Assembly: GCF_947179165.1 (NCBI RefSeq)
Contig: NC_077242.1
Span: 48,307,097-48,371,096 of the forward strand
Direction: 5' to 3'
DNA length: 64,000 nucleotides
DNA from: Solanum dulcamara
Lineage: Eukaryota; Streptophyta; Magnoliopsida; Solanales; Solanaceae
Shown here one piece after another: positions 21,604-33,602 of this stretch. A program made the position numbers and the translations under genes. The notes beneath the pieces were generated by a model that had not been told where the DNA came from, searched no databases, and saw only the letters and a list, made by a program, of their open reading frames with translations. Within the stretch, counting starts at the first letter, position 1. Every line of letters begins with the position of its first letter.

Positions 21604-22209
21604 GATACCATCACAGTATCAATATACTGACATGGTATCATTGAGGCTGCTCCAGTCCTTAATGATATCACCATAGTATATTTATATAATGTCATGATAT
21701 TATTGATGTCTACTTCAATCCTTCAACTACATCTCCATGAAAATCATCATATACTAGCATGGTATCATTAAGGATCATTTCATATAATCATTAAATATCG
21801 TTTCATATAAATGTTGAATGATACCATCATAGTATAAATATGCTGTGATGATATCATAAAGGTTTTCCTAAGTTATTCGATATTACCTGAATGATACTAT
21901 CACAGTATATTCGTATATTATAATGATATTAAAAATCTTTAATAAGACACTTTTAAAATCCTCAATAATACCATAACAATATATTGATATCTTATCGGTA
22001 TAATATATGATTGAGCTCTTTTTTAAGAAATAAAAATAAAACAATTAAGAAAAAATTATTAAAATTAGAATCTTATTTATTAAACTAATTAGTAAATATA
22101 TTCTTTGTGGTACTCCGTCAGTATGTTGATACCATATCGGTATCATATAGAACTGAACTTAATCCTTTGTGATACTCCATAGATATATGATACCCTATCG
22201 GTATCATGT
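21604..22209. repeat. Array of degenerate palindromic units
   Basis: At least seven units centre on an imperfect palindrome of the form gatacca-n-agtat / atact-n-tggtatc. The clearest spans 21604-21639. Others start near 21662, 21740, 21818, 21891, 21966, 22108 and 22166, spaced 58-78 bp, with one double-length gap that contains an A-rich insert. The ends of units read tatcattga or ttatcggtat. No coding frame or family is recognised. Confidence 0.6.
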
Positions 22210-22305
22210 AGGGTGGACGCGGCACGCAAATTTAAAAATAATTAAAGGGGGTATAGGGGTAATTAGTTTGGCCGAAAAGGTATATAAAGGAATTATTTAG
22301 GGAGG

Positions 22306-23116
22306 TGATACGCTCAAATTACACCTCCCTAAAAAAGTATAAAGCGATCGTTGATCAAATATAGAACCTAACGAAGGTTAGGGTCGATCCAACGAGGAAT
22401 ATGGTTTATACTTTAGATCAATTGTTTATTATCTATTTTAGTAATCAATATATTTCCGTAAAGAAAGGGGGAGATTTCTATAAATTAATAAATAAATCAA
22501 ATAACAAGCATCAACGAACAAAAGTTCGGTTTAATGTGGTTTAAATCAAGATGAAGTGAAACTAGGGTTTTATGTGTTCCCCATGAATCCTTAACTAAGT
22601 AGACCTGTTTTATTAGTAATCCTTTCCTACTGTGTTACATGTAGAATCGGTAAGTTAATTTCACCAAAAACCTTGATCAGGAAAATAAGTGAATTTCGCT
22701 ACACAACTTGATTCGTCTACGAGTGTATGCTTTACTAATCCATACCAATGATCCCAGATTTAGCTATCCCTTGATCTGTTCAAGCTAATTAGATGAGGAT
22801 GATTAGCCCCAAATCTCGTTGTTTAATCCCTTTTTTCATCTGTTACCTCCTTGATCCGGCAAGTAAGGATAAGGCAAGTTCTAACGTTGGCCACCGTTAA
22901 AAAGCAATCAAAACTAAGGGAAAAATAATACATGTATGCACACTATTAAAAAATTACTTTTTATTAAGTTCTACGTCGTTAATTTCTCATGGTTCCCACA
23001 ACCCTAGTTGTGGAATCAACTACTCATAAATACGTGATCACAATTAATAATATTTATGTTAAAGCAATCATGAACTTACAAAGTAACTTTGAGAATCCAA
23101 AATCTTCAATAAAAGC
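22306..23116 (-). repeat. 3' LTR of a Tat/Athila-type Gypsy element, left piece
   Basis: Starts tgatacgctcaaattacacc at 22306. It is continued at 31702 after the inserted E1 element, as shown by the AAAGC duplication on both sides of E1. The total LTR is about 1.59 kb. Non-coding; the minus-strand orientation follows from the polypurine tract beyond the other piece. Confidence 0.7.
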
Positions 23117-25416
23117 TATTACGATCCAAGCCTAGGGCCTAGACGTGACATGGGGAATGAGGAACCCGAAAGTACCTCAAACAAGCCTCTTAGCATTCTT
23201 TTAGCTTTCATAGGTAATGATGATAAATAAACAAGCGGAAATCATAATAGTAAATTTTCAACTTACATATGTCCAACAATACCTCTAACTTTTAGATTTA
23301 ATGGGGCTAAGACAATTCTCTAGCTCACCCTCAATCATAATAGAAGAAATGCCATAGTAAAATATCTCAACATATCATAAGCTAGAAAGATAAAGGAGTA
23401 TTGTTCCCAGAACATGGGAACTCACCAAAATTAGTCTTCAACGGAATCTCAACTAGACACATGGAGGGGAACGAGGAGGAGCACTAGTCCCTATATGGTG
23501 GTATCATGTAGGCAAAAGAACATGCGTTAGTACTTTGAATGTACTAAGTATGTAAGGATTCATGAACATTGAAGAAATATTAAAGCAGTTATGTAATATG
23601 GAAGATAATGTAATGCATGCAGAATAAATCATATAGATATCATTTAAAATATTTATTTTGTGGGAAAAATGACCATAACCGACATTTAAAACCATGCGAG
23701 CTATTACATGAAATCCAACATGACCCCCTACGTTGGCCAGAGAGACTACTTTCCGGGTAGAACTTCGTCAACTTCATTCATTTCTTTAACTTTAACTTTA
23801 AGGGCTTTCATGGATCCATTAACCTAAGCCTACAAGGGCTCCTATGTTTGCACATAGTTAATGAGACAAGGGGTTGCTACTAGGATTCCATTACCTAATC
23901 CCACCTCAATGATCGATTAGGTGCTAAGTCAATCCCACAGAATAATTTAATACTTCAAAATAGTCATAGCATATAGCTTGAAAATTCAAAATATCATATT
24001 CAGTAGATTAGCTCATTAAAACATTTGGTAATTCAAATATGCAAGAATTGTCCTTATTGCATAAAGAATCCATCATTCATATTCATTTCATCATTCTTTT
24101 ATTTTATAACTCTCTTTTGATCATAGATATTGTTTTCATAAACATTCATTTGGAGTCAAAGCTTTCAAGTCAAACTTTATTAAAAACATAGTAAAACTAG
24201 GTGGGTTCACATCACTTCAACTTGCAAACATGTATGTAAATAATTATACATAAATACTTTAAAATCCATTAATTCAAAATCATGCTTTAAACAATCCATC
24301 ATGAATTTTAAGAACCTTTAAATAGATAAATAGAGGAATTACTTGCAAACCATCAATTCATACATATGAAATTATGTTGCATCAAAATAGACCAATAATC
24401 ATTAGTTTAACCATGATTCATACTATTAAGTAAAAATAAAAATTACCATAAGAAAATATTACTCGAAATTAAGAGACTTAATTGAAAGAGTTTTTGGACT
24501 ACATGGGTGGAAGAAGCCATCGATAAACACCCACATAATTTAGAGTAAAGTTTAAAGAAAATAAATATAATTTATCATATAATTAAAATACTTTAGGCAT
24601 GAGAGTGGAAGGAATACTCTCATTGAAGTCTTACATACCTGGAATTCGAAGCTTTAGTCGGAACCGAAGGACTTAATGAACACTCTTCAGTCCTAGTTTT
24701 TCTCCTCGCCGGAACGTTTTATGTATTATATGGAGTATATGAATCACCGGAATAGTATTTATTTACTACTAAGAACTAAAACTATATTTGAGAATGAGTA
24801 AAGAAGTGTATAGAGAGAAGACTTGTTAGAGAAAGCTTGATGAATAAAATGAGGAAATAAGGTGGGTATTTATAGTTATAGAAGAGGGACCTAACAATAA
24901 ATAAAAATAATTACAAAGGATGATCTTGAAAATTCAATTGAGGATTTTGATGTCATGGATGATGTCAAAGGGTTCTAGATCTTTCTATGGTAGGTGAGAT
25001 GAGTTTTCTTTAACAGAATACTCTTTTTCAAAGCTGCATTTGAACAAGATAAATTCCTTATTAGGATTTTGTGGCTCGTAAGAATTGTAGATATGGAAGT
25101 ATAATTTCATGTCGTTCAAGAATAAACCAATTCGGAGCATCCTACAGTAAGATATGATTTTTCTTCTATAAATACTCCATTCCGTCACAACATTCGTTCT
25201 TAGAATAATTAATTTATTTGGACTACTTAACCTCTGAAATTTAAAATATAATCTTCACAAAAGTTGTAGGTAATAAAATTATGGTTACTCAGAAATTTGA
25301 ATCACCTAATTTGGACCATCCTATGAAAAGTTATTCCCAAAATACAGAGGCTGTATCATTATTTTATTTTGGCGAGAATTGAAACATCGTATACAACGTT
25401 TTTAGGGTATGTTTCA
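23117..25416 (-). repeat. E1 3' LTR
   Basis: Starts tattacgatccaag (TG mutated to TA) and ends agggtatgtttca; on the minus strand it opens TGAAACAT after the polypurine tract. It matches the right LTR along its length with scattered substitutions, so insertion is not recent. Confidence 0.92.
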
Positions 25417-25431
25417 TTATCTCCCCTTGGG
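25417..25431 (-). other. E1 polypurine tract
   Basis: Minus-strand CCCAAGGGGAGATAA lies directly before the 3' LTR. It is the expected start site for plus-strand DNA synthesis. Confidence 0.85.
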
Positions 25432-25639
25432 AACATTCGTCCTCGAATGAGGAAAGACTTAGCTTGAGTAGAGTAGAGTGTAAACCAACAACCCATCATT
25501 AATGCAATAGTGTAATTTAAAACATCGTTTGAAACATATTTCATAATTTTGCAAGCATATGACAAGAAAAGTTGAGATGCAAAGATTTCAAGTAATTGAG
25601 CAAGGACAACTTAATACCTTAGGTTTGGGTAGAGGGAAA

Positions 25640-26932
25640 AAGATAAGGGTATCACTTAATCATATCCGCTTCCGCTTCCCATGTTGCACTTTCTATTTGT
25701 TGATTCCTCCAAAGGAATTTAACAGATGCAACTTCTTTGTTCCTCAATCTCTTAACTTGCCGGTCCAAAATTTTGACAGGAACTTCTTCATAGGTCAAGT
25801 TTTCTTCAATATTCACTACTTCCATAGGTACAATGGAACTAGGATCACCCACACTTTTTTTCAACATAGACACATGAAACACCGGATGAACCATGGCCAT
25901 TTCCAATAGTAATTCCAACTCATATGCAACTTTGCCAACATGTCTCATGATTCTATATGGCCCTACATACCTAGGGATCAATTTCCCCTTATTACCTAAT
26001 CGAACCATACCCTTCATGGATGAAACCTTTAGATACACCCAATCATCCACATTAATCTCAAGATCCCTTCTTCTAGTGTCGGAATAGGACTTTTGACAAC
26101 TTTGAGCCATCTTCAACCTTTCTCTAATGATCGTCACCTTCTCTAAAGCATCAACTACCAAATCGGGGCCCAACAAGGTCATCTCGCCTACTTCAAACCA
26201 ACTAACTGGTGATCTATATCTTCTCCCATATAAAGCCTCAAATGGCGCCATTTAAATACTTGAGTGGTAACTATTATTATAGGCAAACTCGATGAGCGGT
26301 AGGTAATCATCCCAATTTCCTTTAAACTCCAACACACAATCCCTTAACATATCCTCTAGTGTTTAAATCATCCTTTCGGCTTGCCCATCCATTTGAGGAT
26401 GGAATGCGGTGCTCAATTTTACCTTAGTACCGAGACCCTTTTAAAATGATCTCCAAAAGTGAGAAGTGAATTGGGTACCACGATCCAAAATAATGGATAA
26501 TGGCACACCATGCAACCTCACCAACTCTTGTATATACAACTTGTCATAGTCTTCTGCATTATAGGAAGTCTTAACTGGTAGGAAGTGAGCTGACTTAGTC
26601 ATTCTATCAACAATTACCCAAATCGAATCATGACATTTTCGGGTATGAGGAAAACCCACTATAAAATTCATATTTACATCTTTCCACTTCCAAGTAGGGA
26701 TTTCAATGTCTTGGGCTAGGCCACCCGACCTTTGATGTTCGTCCTTGACCAGTAAGCAATATGGACATCCGGACACGAACCTTGCTATGTCCTTTTTCAT
26801 GCTACCCAACCAATACAAGTCCTTTAAGGCTCGGTACATTTTTATTGAATCGGGATGAATGGAGTATGTAGAATTATGAGCCTCCATCAAGATCAAACTC
26901 CATAGGCCATCAACATCTGGAACACATATCCG
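25640..26932 (-). pseudogene. E1 integrase with chromodomain-like C-terminus
   Basis: Integrase inserts the cDNA copy into the host genome. The N-terminal zinc motif is present: histidines in NSTYSIHP and the CPYC cysteine pair of FVSGCPYCLLVK. In the core, the first catalytic aspartate of the usual NMDFI motif is asparagine (NMNFI, codon at 26666-26668). The second aspartate is kept (ILDRGTQFTSHFW). The frame is then lost near 26441, and the catalytic glutamate region is frame-shifted. The C-terminal part (26251-25652) is open: APFEALYGRRYRSPVSWFEV, a GPYRIMRHVG motif, and a chromodomain-like VKFLWRNQQIESATWEAE. The missing aspartate alone would abolish activity. Confidence 0.88.
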
Positions 26933-26935
26933 ACC

Positions 26936-27695
26936 TTAGTAGTATAGAACCTCATCTCCCCCTTGGGAAAAGACCTCTATCTTCTTTTCCTTTACCAACT
27001 TCTTTAACTCGATAAACTTCAGGTCAAGATCTTGCTTTGATTTAACATCCACCACCAAAGAGGATTCGAACCTATTTTGAACAACCATAACACTATCATT
27101 AGTACCACACAACTTCACCCCTAATCTAGCCAACCGGTGAACATCTTTCACCAACTCCCTCTTCTTTTCATCCACATGGGCCACACTCCCCATAGACACT
27201 CTACTAAGTGCATCAGCAACCATATTGGTTTTACCCGGATGATAGTGCACACTCATGTCATAGTCCTTAAGGAGTTCTAACCACTTTCTTTGCCTTAGAT
27301 TAAGGTCCTTTTGGATGAACACATATTGAAGACTTTTATGATCAGTATACACATCTACATGCACCCCATTGAGGTAATGCCTCCAAATCTTCAGAGCAAA
27401 AAACAACGGCCGCCAATTCAAGGTCATGGGTAGGGTAGTTACGTTCATGCACCTTTAATTGCCTAGAAGCATAGGCTATGACCTTACCGTTTTGCATTAA
27501 GACACAACCTAAACCAAGCTTTGAAGCATCACAATAAACTACAAATCCTTCTAATCCTTCTGGAAGAGTCAAAATAGGAGCGGAGGTAAGTCGATCTTTC
27601 AAGGTCTGGAAACTTTTTTCACACTCATCCGTACGTATGAATTTGGCTTTTTTTTGGGTCAATTTTGTCATAGGAGATGAGATGGAAGAAAAACA
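26936..27695 (-). pseudogene. E1 RNase H
   Basis: Degrades the RNA strand of the RNA-DNA hybrid. The order is [20 protein letters not shown] (connection), [17 protein letters not shown] (first catalytic aspartate), [16 protein letters not shown] (catalytic glutamate), a frameshift near 27400, then [19 protein letters not shown] (catalytic aspartate) and NMVADALSR. The upstream end joins directly to protease-linker sequence near 27690, where reverse transcriptase should be. The frameshift and absent reverse transcriptase make this a dead copy. Confidence 0.87.
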
Positions 27696-28030
27696 GGCTC
27701 ATTTAGAAATTGGAACTTGACTCGACAAGTCCTACAATCTATGGAAGCATAAGATGCATGTAACCAATCCATCCGAAGAATGACATCGAAATATATCATT
27801 TCAAGCTTAATGAGATCACAAGGAATAACTTTATGCAAGATGGACACAAGGCAACCCCTATAGACCTTTCTAGCAATAATCAACTCACCAATGGAGGTAG
27901 ACACGAAATAGGTCTCTAATAACATTTCAGGTAAAACATCAAATCTATTAGCAAGGAATGAAGTAACAAAAGATAAATTTTCTCCCGGATCTAATAGTGC
28001 ATACACATCAAAAGAAAAGATCTTTAACAT
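27696..28030 (-). pseudogene. E1 aspartic protease
   Basis: A retropepsin-type protease that would process the polyprotein. The active-site region reads LLDPGENLSFVTSF; Gypsy proteases have DPGATLSFVT, so the residues after DPG are altered. The flap and core follow as VSTSIGELIIARKVYRGC and FDVILRMDWLHASYASIDC, with the usual glycine of ILGMDWL changed to arginine. It ends in the linker VKFQFLNEP, where the deletion begins. Confidence 0.87.
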
Positions 28031-28111
28031 ACTGGTAATGACATTGGGTGCATCCTCAACCTCTCGTCTCCCATGTAAGGCGCAAAAATGATTGGTGCGT
28101 TGGACACCTCC

Positions 28112-29194
28112 TTAGACTTGTTGACCATGAGCAATTTGGAATTGAGGCCTACCACCACCATCTCTACAATCCTTAGCATGGTGGCCCAGCTTGCCACACT
28201 TAAAGTATGCATTGGAGCCGGCTGAGCATTCCCCTTTGTGAGTCCTTCCATACTTCTTGCAAGCGGGGAAAGTTTGAGTAGCAACATTCTCTCTTGGAAC
28301 CATTGGTTTACCACTCTTGTCCTTGTTGAACCTTGGACGAGGATTATTGGTGGAACCTTGTCCTACAAATCGTTGCCCACCTTGGCCTTTGCCATTGTTA
28401 CCATAATCGGACCTTTGAGGGTTAAACCCTCCACCATCCACTCTAGCCTTTTTGAACCCTCTTGATCTCTATCTAAGCTTCTCTTTTTCAATTTGTTCTA
28501 CGTAAGTCATTAATCGAGAGATGTCCATCTCCTTGACCAACATGGCCGTTTTGCACTCCTTGGACACTAAGCTTGAGACACCGAAAATAAACTTGCTCAT
28601 CCTAGCTCTTGGGTAGGAGACCATAAAGGGAGCATACTTTGACAACATAGTGAATTTGAGAGCATACTCCCTCACACTCATACTCCCTTGATGGAGGTTG
28701 ATGAACTCTTGAATTTTGGCCTCTCTAAGCCCTAATGGGAAGAAGCGGTCTAGGAAGGCACCTTTGAACTCTTCCCATCCTATCAGACCTATTTCTTCAT
28801 CCCTCTCAATAACTCATTGTTCGTACCACACTCGAGCCACACCTTTGAGTTGATAGGCCACTAGCTCGGCCTTCTTATTTAGTGGCACACCCATGATAGA
28901 CACAATCCGGTACACCTCATTAATGAACTCCATAGGGTCCTCATCTAGTTTATAACCATCAAACTCGGGTGGATTCATCCTTTGGAAATCCCAAATCCTA
29001 GAGGCAGGATTTGCCATTTGGGGAGGAGGAACACCTAGATGCCCTTGGTTGGCTACAACTTGAGCTAACAAAGTAATAACACTATGAAACTTGGCATGGG
29101 TTACCCCGTCCTCATGATGTGAGGCATTGGGAACCGGAGGATTTTGGTCTTCATTGTCAACCCTTGCTCTTCGAGGTGCTCTTCCACGATTCAT
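28112..29194 (-). pseudogene. E1 gag with zinc knuckle
   Basis: The start chosen is the ATG at 29192-29194, giving MNRGRAPRRARVD; a longer upstream extension lacks gag features. Core blocks are IWDFQRMNPPEFDGYKLDED, FINEVYRIVSIMGV and VAYQLKGVARVWYEQ, then a stop. Further blocks, SVREYALKFTMLSKYAPFMV and MLVKEMDISRLMTYVEQIE, follow in other frames, then a basic, glycine-rich nucleocapsid region. The zinc knuckle is FKCGKLGHHAKDC preceded by tyrosine: the first cysteine of the CCHC motif is replaced (TGC to TAC). Several stops and frameshifts break the gene. Confidence 0.88.
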
Positions 29195-29391
29195 TATCTT
29201 GAGAATACAAAACAGGTCACTAGTTAAAGGAAAGCTTAGGATACTATAAGGCACGACATGAATTTGAAAGAAGTAAAAAATTTTCTAAATGCCTCATAGT
29301 CTCCTATTCATAATTGTGGCGCACTTCACAACCATGAACAAGACCCTATTCGACGCGATATGTTGGACTCCAAGGACCATTCAAAACCTCG

Positions 29392-29404
29392 GGCTCTGAT
29401 ACCA
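29392..29404 (-). other. E1 primer binding site (initiator Met tRNA)
   Basis: Minus-strand TGGTATCAGAGCC is complementary to the 3' end of plant initiator methionine tRNA. It lies four bases inside the 5' LTR edge. Confidence 0.92.
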
Positions 29405-29408
29405 AGTT

Positions 29409-31701
29409 TTTCACGACCCAAACCTAGGGCCTAGACGTGACATGGTGAATGAGGAACCCGAAAGTATCTCAAACAAGCCTCTTAGCATTCTTTTAGCTTT
29501 CATAGGTAATGATGATAAATAAACAAGCGGAAATCATAATAGAAAATCTTCAACTTACATATGTCCAACAATACCTCTAACTTTTAGATTTAACGGGGCT
29601 AAGACAAGTCCCTAGCTCACCCTTAATCATAATAGAAGAAATGCCATAGTAAAATATCTCAACATATCATAATCTAAAAAGATAAAGGATTATTGTTCCC
29701 GAAACATGAGAACTTACCAAAAGTAGTCTTCAACGGAATCTCAACTAGCCACGTGGAGGGGAACGAGGAGGAGCACTAGTCCCTACATGGTGATATCATG
29801 TAGGCAAAAGAATATGCGTTAGTACTTTGAATGTACTAAGTATGTAAGGATGCATGAACATTGAGGAAACATTAAAACATTTATGTAATATGGAAGATAA
29901 TGTAATGCATGTATAATAAATCATATAGATATCATTTAAAATATTCATTTTATGGGAAAAATGACCATAACCGACATTTAAGACCATGCGAGCTATTACA
30001 TGGAATCCAACATAACCCCCTACGTTGGCCGGAGAGACTACTTGTCGGGTACAACTCCGTCAACTTCATTCATTTCTTTAACTTTAACTTTAAGGGCTTT
30101 CATGGATCCATTAACCTAAGCCTACAAGGGCTCCTATGTTGGCACATAGTTAATGAGACAAGGGGTTGCTACTAAGATTCCCTTACCGAATCCCACCTCA
30201 ATGACTCATTCGGTGCTAAGTCAATCCCACGGAATAGTTTAATACTTTAAATAGCATATAGTTTGAGAATTCAAACATCATATTCGGTAGAATAGCTCAT
30301 TAAAATATTTGGTAATTCAAATATGTAAGAATTGTCCTTATTGCATAAAGAATCCATCATTCATATCATTTCATCATTTTTTTCATTTCATAAGACTCCC
30401 TTTTTGATCATAGATATTGCTTTCGTAAATATTCATTTGGAGTCAAAGCTTTCAAGTCAAACTTTATTGAAAATATAGTAAAACTAGGTGGGTTCACATC
30501 ACTTCAACTTGCAAACATGTATGTAAATAAATATACATAAATACTTTAAAATCCATTAATTAAAAATCATGCTTTAAACACCCACCATGAATTTTAAGAA
30601 ACTTTAAATAGATAAATAGAGGAATTACTTGCAAACCATCAATTCATACATATGAAATTATGTTGCATCAAAATATATCAATAATCATTAGTTTAACCAT
30701 CATTCATACTATTAACTAAAAATAAAAATTACCATAAGAAAATATTACTCGAAATTAAGAGACTTAATTGAAAGAGTTTTTGGACTACATGGGTGGAAGA
30801 AGCCATGGATAAACACCCACATAACTTAGAGTAGAGCTTAAAGAAAATAAATATAATTTATCATATAATTAAAATACTTTAGGCATGAGAGTGGAAGGAA
30901 TACTCTCATTGAAGTCTTACATACCTGAAATCCGAAGCTTTAGTCGGAACCGAAGGACTTAATGAACACTCTTCAGTCCTAGCTTTTCTCCTCGCCGGAA
31001 CGTTTTATGTATTATATGGAGTATATGAATCACCGGAATAGTATTTATTTACTACTAAGAACTAAAACTATATTTGAGAATGAGTAAAGAAGTGTATAGA
31101 GAGAAGACTTGTTAGAGAAAGCTTGATGAATAAAATGAGGAAATAAGGTGGGTATTTATAGTTATAGAAGAGGGACCTAACAATAAATAAAAATAATTAC
31201 AAAGGATGATCTTGAAAATTCAATTGAGGATTTTGATGTCATGGATGATGTCAAAGGGTTCTAGATCTTTCTATGGTAGGTGAGATGAGTTCTCTTTAAT
31301 AGAATACTCTTTTTCAAAGCTGCATTTGAACAAAATAAATTTCTTATTAGGATTTTGTGTCTCATAAGAATTATAGATATGGAAGTATAATTTCATGTCG
31401 TTTAAGAATAAACCAATTCAGAGCATCCTACAGTAAGATATGATTTTTCTTCTATAAATACTCCATTCCGTCACAACATTCTTTCTTATAATAATTAATT
31501 TATTTGACTACTTAACCTCCGAAATTTAAAATATAATCTTCACAAAAGTTGTAGGTAATAAAATTGTGGTTACTCAGAAATTTGAATCACCTAATTTGGA
31601 CCATCATATGAAAAGTTATTCCCAAAATACAGAGGCTGGATCATTATTTTATTTTGGCGAGAATTGAAACATCATATACAATATTTTTAGGGGATATTTC
31701 A
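29409..31701 (-). repeat. E1 5' LTR
   Basis: Plus-strand start ttttcacgacccaaac (TG mutated to TT) and end ggggatatttca. Homologous throughout to 23117-25416. It lies beside the primer site, so this copy carried the promoter for the genomic RNA. Confidence 0.92.
31153..31160 (-). promoter_or_regulatory. TATA box of the E1 5' LTR
   Basis: Minus-strand CTATAAATACCCACC at the same relative position in all E1- and E2-family LTRs of the window (also 24867-24874, 12560-12567, 45498-45505 and 52735-52742). Confidence 0.65.
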
Positions 31702-32481
31702 AAAGCCGAACGTAAAATATCGATAACAAAAACCAAAATTCAAGAATAAAAGCCAAAAAGTAGTCCAAACTTTATTCTCAAACCCAAAAATGTGCATAAA
31801 CTAAACTAGATCTAAGAAGTGTATTTATAGACAAAAAAATCCTAAGTAAATATGAATTTGGGGAACATAGGAAACTTTAAGTCGGTTCGGATTTACGGCT
31901 TATTTCTACGGATCCTAACAATTATGATAAGTCTTAGACCCAGCTCGAAATTCTTTGCATTGCATTGAGGAACTCTTCTTCTTTAGGACCATTTTCTATG
32001 GCTCGTAACTCTAAAAATGACTCGTTAACTGAGGTCATAGACACTGTCTTTGCTTCATACTCTGTACCTTTAAGCTATGATTGTGTTCTACGTCTCAAAG
32101 GAATACAGGCGAGCCGTAGAACTGACTCATCTTCTTCACTTTGCTCTCTTTCTTTCACTTCTACTTGACGACTTCTCTTGACGACCCGTAAAGATGAAAA
32201 TGAGTCATTTACTTCACTCGTAATCTTCACCTAACTTTTATTTTGCTCTTCTGTTTTTGATGGTTGATACCTACGATCCATACAAGTAATGACGGGTCGT
32301 AGAGTGAGCTCGTAAACACCAAAAATCCCTTCCTTCAGTGCTGTGATTCCTCAGCAAACTCTCCGACTTAGTTTCCTGCAAAATAAGCACAACTAACATC
32401 AAATATGCTAACAAATACTTAAAAGACATGCACGTTCTTAAGTCTAAAGCATTAAAAGTACCGTAAATCCATGGTACATCA
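31702..32481 (-). repeat. 3' LTR of a Tat/Athila-type element, right piece
   Basis: Continues the LTR interrupted at 23116. It ends catggtacatca at 32481 and is followed on the plus strand by acaccctcaacttaaaatgg, the inverted polypurine tract. Several short words related to tacgggtcgta recur inside. The open frame at 31965-32168 is not a gene. Confidence 0.7.
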
Positions 32482-32968
32482 ACACCCTCAACTTAAAATG
32501 GTTGCTTGTCCTCAAGCGACACTACTATACTACAACGACACAATGCAAAACAAGATTAAGAATGTATAGGAATCATAGGTTATTAACTCCCGACCCTGTC
32601 CAATTTCTATCCATGATACTATTGCAACCATTATTTCAAATCAAAACTAATTTATGTGGATTAACTTTAGATATTTCAACACCAAATAGACAAATTCACA
32701 TGCCAAAAACAACATTTACTATTTTCATGACTATTTAGACAATGCCACTTGTGCCCTCACTGAAAAAAGGCCCTTTTTTCACTCATATTTGCAAATATTT
32801 CTTTAAACTTAGGAACGTGGAAAACACTCACACTCACAAAATAAATTCAAACTTTCATGCACAATACCATAGGTTTGCCCTTATTTTGAATACTTAGACT
32901 CTTGAACCATTGAATTAAGATCACTATAGGACTTTTTCAGCTTGTAACGTAGGCTCGGGGACAGGTGT
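32482..32968 (-). mobile_element. 3' untranslated end of the Tat/Athila-type element
   Basis: Begins with a polypurine tract (minus CCATTTTAAGTTGAGGGTGT) and the phrase cttgaggacaagcaacc (minus), which typically precedes the 3' LTR in plant Tat/Athila elements. The sequence is then cut at 32969 by the Ogre LTR. The rest of the element must lie beyond the right edge of the window. Confidence 0.65.
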
Positions 32969-33515
32969 TGTCACGCCCCATTTTTGAACTTATCGAAATA
33001 GTTTGCAACATAAAATGGCTGTCTCTGATTTTGAAAAATTGTTTAGAGTCGTCACCTAATTTTAAGGAAAATATTAGGAAACCTATTTTTGAAAATTGTA
33101 AATGTAAACTCTATTTTGATTTGCGAAACCAGAGAGATTCTAGGTAAGAGTTTTGGTTACTCGAGGAGAAGGTGTTAAGCATTCCTCAAAGCATATCCGA
33201 AGATAGTCCTTAAATTTAGTTTTAGAAAAATGATTAGGGATATTTATTGTAATGACCCATTAGGTCATTTTGAGAACGAGTCCTCCTCCTTTCATAGAAG
33301 ATCCTTTTCGTAAATTTAAGTTGAAAATTTTAGATCTTTCGGTAACTTCGGTTAATTAGTTGAGGGATAATTTTAGAGAATTAATTTAATTGATGGGCTA
33401 AAGTGTTAATTTATTTAATACTTATATCACCTTTCTTATATTTAATAAAATAGGTTAGTAGGGTTTGTCACTTTTAGTACATGATTAATTTAGAAAAGAA
33501 AAATAAATAAATAAT

Positions 33516-33519
<4 letters not shown>

Positions 33520-33598
<79 letters not shown>
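33520..33598. repeat. (TA)n microsatellite
   Basis: About 39 TA units without interruption inside the solo LTR. The open frame across it encodes only alternating tyrosine and isoleucine. Confidence 0.95.

Positions 33599-33602
<4 letters not shown>

Larger units (their letters stand above)
23117..31701 (-). mobile_element. E1: chromovirus Gypsy retrotransposon lacking reverse transcriptase
   Basis: An 8,585-bp element with two LTRs (2,300 and 2,293 bp), a perfect 5-bp duplication AAAGC (23112-23116, 31702-31706), an initiator-Met primer site beside the right LTR and a polypurine tract beside the left one. The order on the minus strand is gag, protease, RNase H, integrase and a chromodomain-like end. 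The internal region is 3,992 bp against 5,082 bp in the related element E2; the missing bases correspond to the reverse transcriptase. Chromodomain phrases such as WRNQQIESATWEAE suggest the Tekay/Del clade; that assignment is from recognition. Confidence 0.93.

Noticed and set aside
22206..22305. TATA-like tatataaagg as the promoter of a gene
   Set aside because: No coding sequence follows; the Tat/Athila LTR starts directly downstream.
25559..26087. Two plus-strand open frames of 116 and 64 codons
   Set aside because: Antisense shadows of the E1 integrase C-terminal frame.
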